Shown here: positions 25,066 through 33,901 of the stretch, one piece after another
Numbering within the stretch: position 1 is the stretch's first letter
Layout of the letters: every line of letters starts with the position of its first letter
Notes under the pieces: model-generated
What the model was told of the DNA's origin: nothing
Databases searched by the model: none
Seen by the model: the letters and a program-made list of their open reading frames with translations, nothing else
Origin: an uncultured Cellulomonas sp.
Lineage (GTDB): Bacteria; Actinomycetota; Actinomycetes; Actinomycetales; Cellulomonadaceae
DNA: 64,000 bases
Reading direction: 5' to 3'
Assembly (NCBI RefSeq): GCF_947494015.1
Contig: NZ_CANLTL010000013.1
Location: forward strand, 1-64,000
Made by a program: the position numbers and the translations under genes

Positions 25066-25833
25066 TCAGGCGCCCGGCGCCGGTGCGGCTGCGCCGGCCC
25101 GGCCCCGGCGCGGCGCGCGCAGCCCGACCGGTGTGACGGCGCGCTGCGCGACCGCGAGGACCGCCTCGGCGACCAGGCACAGCCCGGCCACCAGCACCGC
25201 GCCGGCCAGCACCTGGCCGAACCTGCGGTTGGCGAAACCGGACACGATGATCGGGCCCAGCCCGCCGCCGCCGACCAGGGCGGCCAGCGGGACGGTGGCG
25301 ATCACCTGCACGGTCGCGGTGCGCAGACCCGCCGCGACCAGCGGGACCGCCAGCGGCAGCTCCATCCGCAGCAGCGAGCGCATCGGCGTCATGCCCATCG
25401 CGTGGGCGGCGTCGCGCACGTCCGGGTCGACTCCGAGCACGCCGGTGTACGCGTTCGTCAGGATCGGCGGGATCGCGAAGACGGCCGCGGCCAGCACGGT
25501 GGCGCGGTTGCCGAAGCCGATCGCGGTGGACGCGAAGATCAGCAGCAGGGCGAGCGTCGGCAGCGCCCGGGACGCGTTGGCCAGCACGACGGCGAGCCCG
25601 CCGCCGCGGCGCACGTGGCCCAGGTAGATCCCGACCGGCAGCGCCACGGCGGCGGCCAGCAGGACGGCGAGCGCCGACATGCCCAGGTGCTCCACCAGCC
25701 GGGACGGCACGCCGGACTGGCCGGTCCAGTTGAACGGGTCGTTCAGCCAGGTGATGGCGTCGCCGACCACCGACGTCCGGTCCGCGGTGCCGCTCACCGT
25801 GGGGATCACGGTGCCGTTCACCGTGCCGTTCAC
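25066..25833 (-). CDS. Osmolyte ABC transporter, permease 2
   Basis: A 255-residue inner-membrane permease of the OpuCB/OpuCD (ProW-like) type with five to six helices. The EAA loop reads VRDAAHAMGMTPMRSLLRME, and the family hallmarks LPTLALLLIFASTAIGFGN and ALVGGGGLGPIIVSGF are present. Start GTG 25833 overlaps the stop of permease 1 by four bases; other in-frame GTG codons lie just downstream (VNGTVNGTV repeat), so the exact start is uncertain. Together with permease 1 it forms the channel for the binding protein encoded 123 bp downstream. Confidence 0.85.
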   Translation of the reverse strand: MNGTVNGTVIPTVSGTADRTSVVGDAITWLNDPFNWTGQSGVPSRLVEHLGMSALAVLLAAAVALPVGIYLGHVRRGGGLAVVLANASRALPTLALLLIFASTAIGFGNRATVLAAAVFAIPPILTNAYTGVLGVDPDVRDAAHAMGMTPMRSLLRMELPLAVPLVAAGLRTATVQVIATVPLAALVGGGGLGPIIVSGFANRRFGQVLAGAVLVAGLCLVAEAVLAVAQRAVTPVGLRAPRRGRAGAAAPAPGA

Positions 25834-26510
25834 CGGGCCCCCTGCGTCCGCAGCCAGGGTGTCACCAGGTGCCCGAGCACCCGCAGCGCGACGTCCGCGA
25901 CGAGCGCGAGGGCCACGCACAGCAGCGTCGCCGTCATGATCTCGGCGTGGTAGTCGCTCTGGAACCCGCGGAACAGCAGCTGGCCCAGCCCGCCGTACCC
26001 CACCACGACCCCGATCGTGACCAGCGCGACCGTGGTCACCGTGGCCAGCCGCAGCCCCGCGACCACGGCCGGTGTCGCGTGCGGCAGCTCGACCGTCAGC
26101 AGCATCCGCAGGCGCCGGTAGCCCAGCCCGCGGGCGGCGTCGCGGACCTCCTCCGGCACCCCCTGGAGCCCGACCAGCACGTTGCGCACCAGGACCAGCA
26201 GCGCGTACATGACCAGGCCGATGAGCACGGACAGCCGCGCGTCCAGCAGGAACGGGTAGACCAGCGCGAAGAGAGCCAGCGACGGCACCGTGTACAGCGC
26301 GCCGGACACCCCGAGGATCGCCCCCGCCAGCCGAGGACGCAGGTGCGCGAGCACGGCGAGCGGCAGCGCGATCGCCGTCGCGACCAGCACCGCCTGGAGC
26401 GTGAGACCGACGTGCTGGCCGAGGGCCTCGGAGATGTCGCCCCAGTTGTCCCGCACGTACGGCCAGGACAGCCACGGGTTGGGCCGGGCGTCCCCCGCAC
26501 TGGTGATCAC
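25830..26510 (-). CDS. Osmolyte ABC transporter, permease 1
   Basis: A 226-residue permease, paralogous to the next gene. GTG 26510 (VITSAGDARPNPWLSW) is taken as start because the upstream valine is GTC. The EAA loop is VRDAARGLGYRRLRMLLTVE. Conserved blocks are GALYTVPSLALFALVYPFL and IGVVVGYGGLGQLLFRGF. It opens the minus-strand permease-permease-binding protein operon. The ATPase gene starts 82 bp away in the opposite direction, so one promoter region serves the whole transporter. No clear Shine-Dalgarno sequence is visible. Confidence 0.85.
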   Translation of the reverse strand: MITSAGDARPNPWLSWPYVRDNWGDISEALGQHVGLTLQAVLVATAIALPLAVLAHLRPRLAGAILGVSGALYTVPSLALFALVYPFLLDARLSVLIGLVMYALLVLVRNVLVGLQGVPEEVRDAARGLGYRRLRMLLTVELPHATPAVVAGLRLATVTTVALVTIGVVVGYGGLGQLLFRGFQSDYHAEIMTATLLCVALALVADVALRVLGHLVTPWLRTQGAR

Positions 26511-26591
26511 CGCCCGGACGCTACCCGGACCGGCCGGGCGACGGCGCGTGACGCGGCAGTGACGGCGCGGCGGGCGGGTAGCGTGCAGCGC

Positions 26592-27629
26592 ATGAGCGAC
26601 GCCGCGGCGCCCGTCATCCGCTACGAGCGAGTGCGCAAGGAGTACGACGACGGCACGGTCGCCGTCGAGGAGCTGGACCTCGACGTGCGCACGCACGAGC
26701 TGCTCGCCCTGGTGGGCCCGTCGGGGTGCGGCAAGTCCACGACGCTGCGGATGGCCAACCGGCTCGTGGAGCCGACGTCGGGCCGGGTCGTGGTGGAGGG
26801 CGAGGACGTCGCCGGCACGGACCCCGTCGAGCTGCGCCGGCGGATGGGCTACGTGATCCAGAACGTGGGGCTGTTCCCGCACCGCACCGTCGAGCAGAAC
26901 GTCGCGACCGTGCCGCACCTGCTGGGCTGGGCCCGTGATCGCACGCGCTCGCGGGTCACCGACCTGCTCGAGCTCGTCGGTCTGGCACCGAGCACCTACG
27001 CGCGCCGCTACCCGCACCAGCTGTCCGGTGGCGAGCGGCAGCGGGTCGGGGTCGCGCGGGCCCTCGCGACCGACCCGCCCGTGCTGCTCATGGACGAGCC
27101 GTTCGGCGCGGTCGACCCGGTCGGGCGGCGACGCCTGCAGACCGAGTTCGGTCGGATCCGGCGCGAGCTCGGGACCACCGTGCTGCTGGTCACGCACGAC
27201 ATCGACGAGGCCGTGCGGCTCGCCGACCGGGTGGCCGTGTTCAGCCGCGGCGGTCACCTCGAGCAGCTCGCCGACCCGGTGCGGCTGCTGGCCCGTCCCG
27301 CGACCGCGATGGTCGCAGACTTCGTCGGCCGCGGGGGAGCGGTGCGCCTGCTCGGGCTCGGCCGGCTCGAGCGCGCCGACGTCGTCCCCGGCGACCCGGC
27401 TGCCGCGGTGGGCGGCGGCGCCGAGCCCGCCGTCACGTCGGCCGTCGCGCTCGGTGCGCCGCTCGACGAGGTGCTCGGCGCCCTCGCGACGGCCCCGCCG
27501 GGCGGCCTGAGGGTGCACGACGACGCCGGCGCCGGCGTCGGGGTGGTCACGGCCGAGTCGGTGCTGACCGCGCTGCACCGCATGACCGACGGCGCGCACG
27601 CACCGGCCGGCACCGGTCCGCGCCGGTAG
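26592..27629 (+). CDS. Osmolyte ABC transporter, ATPase
   Basis: A 345-residue ATPase of the ProV/OpuCA branch. Walker A VGPSGCGKSTT is near residue 43, VIQNVGLFPHRTVEQNVA near 97, signature LSGGERQRVGVARAL near 143, Walker B VLLMDEPFGAVDP near 164 and VTHDIDEA near 199. The C-terminal region (255-345) occupies the CBS-domain position but is short and Ala/Gly-rich, so osmosensing by a full tandem CBS is unlikely. It is divergent from its permeases across 82 bp. The ATP-grasp gene begins nine bases after its stop. Confidence 0.88.
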   Translation: MSDAAAPVIRYERVRKEYDDGTVAVEELDLDVRTHELLALVGPSGCGKSTTLRMANRLVEPTSGRVVVEGEDVAGTDPVELRRRMGYVIQNVGLFPHRTVEQNVATVPHLLGWARDRTRSRVTDLLELVGLAPSTYARRYPHQLSGGERQRVGVARALATDPPVLLMDEPFGAVDPVGRRRLQTEFGRIRRELGTTVLLVTHDIDEAVRLADRVAVFSRGGHLEQLADPVRLLARPATAMVADFVGRGGAVRLLGLGRLERADVVPGDPAAAVGGGAEPAVTSAVALGAPLDEVLGALATAPPGGLRVHDDAGAGVGVVTAESVLTALHRMTDGAHAPAGTGPRR

Positions 27630-27638
27630 CCTGCGGCC

Positions 27639-28550
27639 ATGACGACGCCGCGGATCGCCCTGGCCACCTGCTCCACCTTCCCCGGACTCGACGCCGACGA
27701 CGCGCCGGTGATCGGCGCCCTCGACGCCCGCGGGGTGCAGGCGGTCGCCGCCGTGTGGGACGACCCCGCGGTGGACTGGAGCACCTTCGACCTCGTCGTC
27801 GTCCGCAACACCTGGGACTACTCGCCGCGCCGCGAGGACTTCCTCGCCTGGGCGTCGTCCCTGCCCGCCGTCGCCAACCCCGCGTCCGTGCTCGCGTGGA
27901 ACACCGACAAGGGGTACCTGCGCGACCTGGAGGCGGCCGGGCTGCCGACCGTGCCGACCATCTGGCTGGACCCGGCCCGCAACCTGACCTCGCGGGCCGT
28001 GCACACCCGGTTCCCGGCCACCGGCCACTTCGTCATCAAGCCGACGGTGAGCGCGGGCGCCAAGGACGTCGGGCGCTACGACGCGAACGAGGCCGACGAG
28101 CGCGGGATGGCGATCGTGCACGCCCGCGACCTGCTGCGAGCGGGCCGGCACGTGATGATCCAGCCGTACCTGTCCCGCGTCGACACCGCGGGCGAGACGG
28201 CACTGGTGTACGTGGACGGGCGGTTCAGCCACTCGGTGCGCAAGGGCCCGCTGCTCGAGGGCCCGTACCGGGGCGTCGAGGGCCTGTTCAAGCCCGAGGA
28301 GATGGCCGCGCGCGAGGCGACCGACGAGGAGCGGGCGATCGGCGACCGGGTCGTGGCGGCCGTCGCCGACCTGGTCCCCGGCGCGGGCGACGGGCCGCTG
28401 CTGTACACCCGGGTCGACCTGCTGCAGGGGCCGGACGGCGCGCCGGTCGTCCTCGAGGTCGAGCTCACCGAGCCGTCGCTGTTCCTGTCCTTCGCCGACG
28501 GCGCGCTCGACCGGTTCGCCGACGCCGTCGCGGCGCGCGTCGCTGCCTAG
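27639..28550 (+). CDS. ATP-grasp domain protein
   Basis: A 303-residue soluble enzyme of the glutathione synthetase/RimK-like ATP-grasp group, which joins a carboxylate to an amine or thiol through an acyl phosphate. Visible blocks are WDYSPRREDFLAWASSLP, NPASVLAWNTDKGYL, TGHFVIKPTVSAGAKDVG (ATP lid lysine), GETALVYVDGRFSHSVRKG and the metal-binding VVLEVELTEPSLFL. The substrate is not evident. It starts nine bases after the osmolyte ATPase, so co-transcription is likely. It ends before a strong hairpin. Confidence 0.8.
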   Translation: MTTPRIALATCSTFPGLDADDAPVIGALDARGVQAVAAVWDDPAVDWSTFDLVVVRNTWDYSPRREDFLAWASSLPAVANPASVLAWNTDKGYLRDLEAAGLPTVPTIWLDPARNLTSRAVHTRFPATGHFVIKPTVSAGAKDVGRYDANEADERGMAIVHARDLLRAGRHVMIQPYLSRVDTAGETALVYVDGRFSHSVRKGPLLEGPYRGVEGLFKPEEMAAREATDEERAIGDRVVAAVADLVPGAGDGPLLYTRVDLLQGPDGAPVVLEVELTEPSLFLSFADGALDRFADAVAARVAA

Positions 28551-28588
28551 GCGGGCCGTCGCGGCGGCGCGGCATCGACGAGACGAGG

Positions 28589-28620
28589 AACGGCGTCCGG
28601 CCCAAGGGCCGGACGCCGTT
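28589..28620. terminator. Perfect 15-bp hairpin
   Basis: Arms 28589-28603 and 28606-28620 are perfectly complementary, with a tight two-base loop. The hairpin lies between the convergent ATP-grasp gene and tRNA-His, so it can stop transcription from both sides. Confidence 0.8.
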
Positions 28621-28626
28621 CGTGCG

Positions 28627-28701
28627 GGTGGCTAACGGGACTTGAACCCGCGACCCCCTGGACCACAACCAGGTGCTCTACCAGGCTGAGCTATAGCCAC
28701 C
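28627..28701 (-). tRNA. tRNA-His (GTG)
   Basis: The minus strand folds as a complete tRNA: acceptor GTGGCTA pairs with TAGCCAC, the D arm contains AGCTCAG, the anticodon loop TTGTGGT has anticodon GTG, and the T arm is GCGGGTTCAAGTCCCGT. The base before the acceptor (28701) supplies the G-1 that is special to tRNA-His. CCA is not encoded. Confidence 0.93.
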
Positions 28702-28806
28702 ATGACCGGCGTCGTGCTGACCGGCCGACGAGAAGTGTAGCGGGTTTCGCGGCGGTGCCTTGACCGGCGTCCGGCACCACCCGGTGGGGCGGCGACGGCG
28801 CGTCGC

Positions 28807-29460
28807 TCAGCGCGCCCCGGCGACGTCGTCGCGACGGGCCACCGAGGTCGCCTTGACCTCGGCGGCGATGGCCCTGGCGCTCGCAGAGTCCGGTCCGGGC
28901 AGCGGCACCAGCAGCGCCGCCCGGTAGTAGCGCAGCTCGTCGATGCTCTCCAGGATGTCCGCCAGCGCGCGGTGCCCGCCGGACTTCTCGGGGGAGGCGA
29001 AGTACACCCGCGGGTACCACCGGCGGGCGAGCTCCTTGATCGAGGACACGTCGATGATCCGGTAGTGCAGGTGCTGCATCAGCTCGGGCATGTCCCGGTC
29101 GAGGAACGCCTTGTCGGTGCCGACCGAGTTGCCGGCCAGCGGTGCACGGCCCGGCTCCGGGATCCACTCGCGCAGGTAGGCCAGGATCCGTGCCTCGGCG
29201 TCGGCCAGCGTGGTGCCGTTCGGCAGGTCCTCGAGCAGTCCGGACGTGGTGTGCATCTCGCGCACGAAGTCGCCCATCTGCTCCAGGGCGTCCGCCGGGG
29301 GCGTGATCACGACGTCGACGCCCTCGCCCAGCACGTTCAGGTCGGAGTCCGTGACGATGACGGCCACCTCGACCAAGGCGTCGGCGCCCAGGTCCAGGCC
29401 GGTCATCTCGCAGTCGATCCAGACGATGCGGTCGTTGCTGCCGGTGCTGTTGACGCTCAC
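28807..29460 (-). CDS. orn: Oligoribonuclease
   Basis: A 217-residue DEDDh 3'-5' exonuclease that degrades dinucleotides and short RNA fragments, including pGpG from c-di-GMP breakdown. Exo I is VWIDCEMTGLD, with D and E for the first metals. Exo II is APLAGNSVGTDKAFLDRDMP. Exo III is SGGHRALADILESI, with His and Asp. GTG 29460 gives the usual N-terminus. A strong hairpin at 29511-29545 separates it from the small gene upstream, so its promoter must lie in 29461-29510. The GGDEF-EAL protein at 50666 is a possible source of substrate. Confidence 0.93.
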   Translation of the reverse strand: MSVNSTGSNDRIVWIDCEMTGLDLGADALVEVAVIVTDSDLNVLGEGVDVVITPPADALEQMGDFVREMHTTSGLLEDLPNGTTLADAEARILAYLREWIPEPGRAPLAGNSVGTDKAFLDRDMPELMQHLHYRIIDVSSIKELARRWYPRVYFASPEKSGGHRALADILESIDELRYYRAALLVPLPGPDSASARAIAAEVKATSVARRDDVAGAR

Positions 29461-29510
29461 CGGCTCAGGGTACGGGTGCGGCGGCCGTGCGCGCGGTGCC
29501 CGCCACGTGC

Positions 29511-29545
29511 GGACGGGCCCGACCCGTCGTGGGTCGGGCCCGTCC
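29511..29545. terminator. Perfect 15-bp hairpin after the 41-residue gene
   Basis: Arms 29511-29525 and 29531-29545 match perfectly around a five-base loop. On the minus strand the hairpin follows the small gene at 29646-29771 and precedes orn, as a terminator for the small gene should. Confidence 0.7.
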
Positions 29546-29645
29546 GGTGGGGCGGATCGGCCTGGTGGCCTGCGTGGTGGTCTGCCTGAGGTTCTGCCCG
29601 GAGCTCTGCCGGGCCTCAGGCACGCCGGACGCCGGCATGCGGCGC

Positions 29646-29771
29646 TCAGCGCAACCCGAGGTGGAGCGGCAGGGTCGCCGCGGGGCTGCTCCGGCGGGCG
29701 GCGACCAGCCGGTCGATGCGGTCCGCCGAGCGGCGGGACCACAGCGAGCTGCGGACGGGGAGGCGGTACAT
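29646..29771 (-). CDS. 41-residue basic small protein
   Basis: ATG 29771 follows AGAGAG at good spacing. It encodes MYRLPVRSSLWSRRSADRID followed by 21 residues ending PLHLGLR. The protein is strongly basic and helical (RSADRIDRLVAARRSS), with no signal peptide. A perfect hairpin 100 bases downstream looks like its own terminator, which supports a real transcript. I do not know its function. Such short Arg-rich proteins are common and usually unannotated in this group. Confidence 0.5.
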   Translation of the reverse strand: MYRLPVRSSLWSRRSADRIDRLVAARRSSPAATLPLHLGLR

Positions 29772-29937
29772 CGGTGTCTCTCTTCGTGACGTGGTGGGGA
29801 TGGGCCTGGCCGGGCCCGGGACGTCACCGCGGTGTGCTCACCTCACCACCGCGCCACCGGCCGGGGCACGTCTTTTTCGGCCGGGCCGTCGTGCCCTCGG
29901 ACGGCGCGCCGGAGGAGCCGCAGGTAGCGTTCGCCGG

Positions 29938-30696
29938 ATGCCAGCCACAACCCCCGTCCGTCGCGCCGTGACCTGGTACGCCCACCAGCCGGTGCTGCGC
30001 GCCGTCGTCCCCGGGGTGCTGCTGATCGGCCTCGGCGTGCTGGTCTTCGGCGCGATGTACGACGCGGTCGACGAGCGCGACGACTTCTCCCTGCTGGACC
30101 GGCCCGTCCTGGAGTTCCTCGTCGCGGCGCGCAACGACGTCGCGACCTCCTTGCTGGCGGGGCTGACCTTCATCACCGGGCCCACCGTGCTGCCGATCGT
30201 CGTCCTGGTGGTGTGCCTGGTCTGGGGGCGGGTGCGACGCGAGTGGTGGCGACCGCTGCTGCTGGCCGGGGCGATGATCGGCTCGACCCTGCTGTCGCTC
30301 GCGGTCAAGGGGCTGGTCGCCCGGCCCCGGCCGCCCGAGGAGACGATGTACATCCCCGGCTCGGAGACGACCGGCTCGTTCCCGTCCGGGCACACCATCG
30401 GGACCGCGACGTTCCTGTTCGTCGCGGCGTACCTCGTGGCCAGCCGCAGCCGCACGACCCGGTCGGTCGTGGGGTGGCTGCTGCTGAGCCTGGTCGGCGT
30501 CACCGCGGTGGCGCTGAGCCGGCTCTACCTGGGGTACCACTTCCTGACCGACGTCATCGCCGCGACCGGCCTGGCCCTCGCCGTGGTCGGCGTCGTGACC
30601 GTCGTCGACCGCTTGCACGTGCTGCACGGGCTGCCGCGTAGCGAGCCGGACCCGGGCTGGAGCCCGCAGCCGCCGCGGAACCTGCCCGGGACCTAG
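29938..30696 (+). CDS. PAP2-family membrane phosphatase
   Basis: A 252-residue membrane protein with about six helices and a complete lipid-phosphatase signature: KGLVARPRPPE (motif 1), SFPSGHTIG (motif 2, catalytic His) and SRLYLGYHFLTDV (motif 3, nucleophile His and Asp). It probably dephosphorylates phosphatidic acid, diacylglycerol pyrophosphate or undecaprenyl pyrophosphate on the outer face. ATG 29938 gives a conventional start. It ends 18 bases before the convergent RND gene. Confidence 0.88.
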   Translation: MPATTPVRRAVTWYAHQPVLRAVVPGVLLIGLGVLVFGAMYDAVDERDDFSLLDRPVLEFLVAARNDVATSLLAGLTFITGPTVLPIVVLVVCLVWGRVRREWWRPLLLAGAMIGSTLLSLAVKGLVARPRPPEETMYIPGSETTGSFPSGHTIGTATFLFVAAYLVASRSRTTRSVVGWLLLSLVGVTAVALSRLYLGYHFLTDVIAATGLALAVVGVVTVVDRLHVLHGLPRSEPDPGWSPQPPRNLPGT

Positions 30697-30714
30697 CCCG
30701 CCGGGGGACCCGGC

Positions 30715-33700
30715 TCAGGCGGCGTGGCGCACCCGGCGCCCGCGGTGGCCGCGCAGGCGCTCGACCGCGAGGTACAGCACCGGGACCAGGACCAGCGTCA
30801 GCAGGGTCGAGGACACGAGCCCGCCGATCACCACGATGGCCAGCGGCTGGGAGATGAACGCGCCGCCGCCGGTGAGGCCGAACGCCATCGGCGTCAGGGC
30901 GAGGATCGTCGCGGCCGCGGTCATGAGGATCGGCCGCAGCCGCTGCCGGGCGCCCTCCAGCACCGCGTCGCGCGGGGAGCTGCCGCCCTCGCGGTACTGG
31001 TTCACGAGGTCGATGAGCACGATCGCGTTGGTCACCACGATGCCGATCAGCATGAGCATCCCGATCAGCGCCGCGACCCCCAGCGGCACCCCGGTGACCA
31101 GCAGCAGGCCGAGCGCGCCGATCGCCGCGAACGGGATCGACACCAGCAGGATCAGCGGCTGCACGAGCGAGCGGAAGGTCGCGACCATGACCAGGTAGAC
31201 GATGGCGATCGCGACGACCAGCGCGAGGCCGAGCTGCCCGAACGCCTCGCTCTGGTCGGCCGAGACCCCGCCGACCTCCGCGGAGGCGCCCGCCGGCAGC
31301 TCGAGGTCGTCCAGCGCGGACTGCAGCGCGGCGGTCAGCGACCCGAGGTCGTCGCCGACCGGGGTGGCCGACACCGTGACGCTGCGGTCGCCGTCGACCC
31401 GGGTCACGGTGGTGGGCACCTGGACCTCCTCGACCGCGGCGAGCGCGGCCAGCGGGACGACCCCGGTCGCCGTCGGCACTGGGGTGGCCCGCAGGGCGTC
31501 CAGGTCGGCCGGCTCGGCACCGGCGGACAGCACGACGTCGAGCACGCCGTCGTCCAGCGTGACCGACCCGACGGGGACCGCCTGGATGGACCCGGCCACC
31601 ACCTGGGCGACGGCGGCCTCGCTCAGTCCCGCGGCCGCGGCGGCGGCGCGGTCGACGACGACCTGCACGGTGGGCTGCACGACCGCCGCGTTGCTCGTGA
31701 CGTCGGAGACGCCGTCGATGCCGCGGACGACGTCCAGCACGCGGGCCGAGGCCTCGTCCAGCGCGGCGTCGTCGGTCGCGGTGACGACGACCTCGACGGC
31801 GGAGGCGAAGCCCGTGTCGCCGCCGCTGACGGTGATCTCCCCGGCGTCGGGCAGGTCGGCGACCTCCGCCCGGACGGTGCCGAGCAGGGCCTCGGCGTCC
31901 GCGTCGGGGTCGGTGGTGACGGCGAACGAGGCGTCCGAGCCGCCACCGAGGAAGGCGGCGAAGCCCTCGCCGCCGCCGACGGTGGTCTGCACGGTCACCA
32001 CGCCGTCGACGTCCAGCAGGACCTCCTCGACGGCGCGGGCGGCCTCGTCCTTGGCGGCGAGCGACGTCCCCGGCTCCAGGACCTGGCTGACCGTGAGGGT
32101 GTTCTGGCCCGAGTCGCCGAGGAAGTTCGTCTTGAGCAGCGGCGACGCCGCGCCGGTGGCGACCAGCAGCACGACGGCGACGGCCACCGTGACGACCGGG
32201 TGGCGGATCGCCGCGCGCAGCACGGGCAGGTACCCGCGCTGCAGCCGGCCGCGGCGCTCGTGGACGTCGGCCTCGGCGCGCACGGCCTCGGCGTCGACCT
32301 CGCCGGCGGGCGAGCGCAGGAACACCGAGGCGAGCACGGGAACGATCGTCAGCGAGACCAGCAGGGACGCCAGCAGCGCGATGGTCACGGTCATCGCGAA
32401 CGGCCGGAACAGCTCGCCGACCTGGCCGCCGACGATCGCGATCGGCAGGAACACCGCGACGGTCGCCAGCGTCGAGGACGTGATCGCGGTCGCGACCTCC
32501 TTGACGGCCGTGAAGATCGCGCCCGCCTTCGGCTCGCCGTAGGACAGGTGCCGCTTGATGTTCTCGATCACGACGATCGAGTCGTCCACCACGCGCCCGA
32601 TGGCGACGGTGAGGGCACCGAGCGTGAGGATGTTGAGGCTGTACCCGCCGACGTACAGGCCGATGAAGGTCACCAGGACGGACAGCGGGATCGAGATCGC
32701 CGTGACCAGCGTCGACCGGATCGAGGTGAGGAACACCAGGATCACCACGACGGCGAACAGCAGGCCGAGGCCGCCCTCGGTGGTCAGTCCCTCGACCGAC
32801 TGCTCGATGAACGGGGCCTGGTCGAAGACGACCGAGAAGGTGGCGTCGCCACCGAGGACCTCCTCGAGCTCGGGGCGCAGCTCGTCGACCGCGTGGGACA
32901 CGTCCACGGTGTTGCCGGCGGGGGTCTTGGTGATCGCGACGGCCAGGCTCGGCTCGCCGTTCGTGCGGGCCAGCGAGGTCGCCGGGGCCTCGGTGCGGAC
33001 GACCTCGGCGACGTCGCCGAGGGTCAGCGGCGCACCGGCGCCGCCGAGCAGCGGCAGCGCCCGGACGTCGTCCACGGTCGACAGGCCCTGCCCGGCCTGG
33101 ACGGTCAGCGTCCGGTCCCCCTCGGTGAGGGTCCCGAGCGGCAGCAGCGAGCCGTTCTGCGCCAGGGCGTCGCTCACCGCGGTGGGGGACAGCCCCGCGG
33201 TGAGCAGCGCGATCTGGTCGAGCCGGATCTCGATCCGCTCCACCGGGGCGCCGGACACGGTGACGTCGCGGACGCCGTCCAGCGCGGACAGGCGCGGGAC
33301 GACGTCGGCCCGCACCCGGTCGGCGAGCTCGCCCAGGTCGCCGGGGGACGCCACGGCGAGCTGCACCACGGGGAAGTCGTCGAGGCTGCCGGCGATCACG
33401 GTCGGCTCCACCTCGTCCGGCAGGCCGGTGCCCGAGGCGCGAACCGCGGACTCCAGCTCGCGCTGGGCGGCGTCCAGATCCGTGCCGTACTCCAGGTCGA
33501 CCAGGACCGTCGCCACGCCGGTGCTCGACGTGGACGTGACGCTCTCCACGCCGTCGAGGGTCCCGGCGGCGTCCTCGAGCGGGATCGTGACCTGCTGCTC
33601 GACCACCTCCGGGGCCGACCCGGGATACGGCGCGACCACGGCCAGGGTCGGGATCTGCAGCGACGGGATGAGCTCGAGCTTGAGCGACGTCAGCGACACC

Positions 33701-33780
33701 ACGCCGAAGACGGCGATCAGCACGGTGGCGAGCGCGACCAGGGCGCGGTTGCGCAGGCTGAACTGGGCAAGGCGTGACAT
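30715..33780 (-). CDS. RND-family efflux permease
   Basis: A 1021-residue proton-driven exporter of the AcrB/HAE1 class. The N-terminus LAQFSLRNRALVALATVLIA is typical. Two large periplasm-type loops alternate with two groups of six helices. Helix-4 region VAIGRVVDDSIVVIENIKRH carries the conserved Asp pair used in proton relay. No membrane-fusion or outer-membrane partner is nearby, as expected in a Gram-positive. The divergent MarR regulator 120 bp away very likely controls it. Substrates (drugs, lipids, cell-envelope precursors) cannot be told from the sequence. Confidence 0.92.
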   Translation of the reverse strand: MSRLAQFSLRNRALVALATVLIAVFGVVSLTSLKLELIPSLQIPTLAVVAPYPGSAPEVVEQQVTIPLEDAAGTLDGVESVTSTSSTGVATVLVDLEYGTDLDAAQRELESAVRASGTGLPDEVEPTVIAGSLDDFPVVQLAVASPGDLGELADRVRADVVPRLSALDGVRDVTVSGAPVERIEIRLDQIALLTAGLSPTAVSDALAQNGSLLPLGTLTEGDRTLTVQAGQGLSTVDDVRALPLLGGAGAPLTLGDVAEVVRTEAPATSLARTNGEPSLAVAITKTPAGNTVDVSHAVDELRPELEEVLGGDATFSVVFDQAPFIEQSVEGLTTEGGLGLLFAVVVILVFLTSIRSTLVTAISIPLSVLVTFIGLYVGGYSLNILTLGALTVAIGRVVDDSIVVIENIKRHLSYGEPKAGAIFTAVKEVATAITSSTLATVAVFLPIAIVGGQVGELFRPFAMTVTIALLASLLVSLTIVPVLASVFLRSPAGEVDAEAVRAEADVHERRGRLQRGYLPVLRAAIRHPVVTVAVAVVLLVATGAASPLLKTNFLGDSGQNTLTVSQVLEPGTSLAAKDEAARAVEEVLLDVDGVVTVQTTVGGGEGFAAFLGGGSDASFAVTTDPDADAEALLGTVRAEVADLPDAGEITVSGGDTGFASAVEVVVTATDDAALDEASARVLDVVRGIDGVSDVTSNAAVVQPTVQVVVDRAAAAAAGLSEAAVAQVVAGSIQAVPVGSVTLDDGVLDVVLSAGAEPADLDALRATPVPTATGVVPLAALAAVEEVQVPTTVTRVDGDRSVTVSATPVGDDLGSLTAALQSALDDLELPAGASAEVGGVSADQSEAFGQLGLALVVAIAIVYLVMVATFRSLVQPLILLVSIPFAAIGALGLLLVTGVPLGVAALIGMLMLIGIVVTNAIVLIDLVNQYREGGSSPRDAVLEGARQRLRPILMTAAATILALTPMAFGLTGGGAFISQPLAIVVIGGLVSSTLLTLVLVPVLYLAVERLRGHRGRRVRHAA

Positions 33781-33886
33781 GGCTCTCCGGGCGGGGCTGA
33801 CTGGCGGGCGGACGGCTGGGTGCGGACGGCGGGGTGCGGACGGCTGGCTGCCGACGCCGAGTGCGGCGACGGGTGCTGGAGTAGAG

Positions 33887-33901
33887 TAAGCCTCAGGCTA
33901 A
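33887..33901. promoter_or_regulatory. Candidate MarR operator
   Basis: TAAGCCTCAGGCTAA is a near-perfect palindrome (AGCCT-C-AGGCT core) in the 120-bp space between the divergent RND and MarR genes. A second AGGCTAAC half site lies at 33913-33920. Position and symmetry suit autoregulation by the MarR protein. The overlap with ATG 33901 hints that translation may start lower down. Confidence 0.45.

Noticed and set aside
30724-33777. A 1,017-codon plus-strand frame opposite the RND exporter
   Set aside because: Composition is Arg/Gly/Asp/Gln-rich without any motif. The opposite strand encodes a full-length RND protein with conserved helices.
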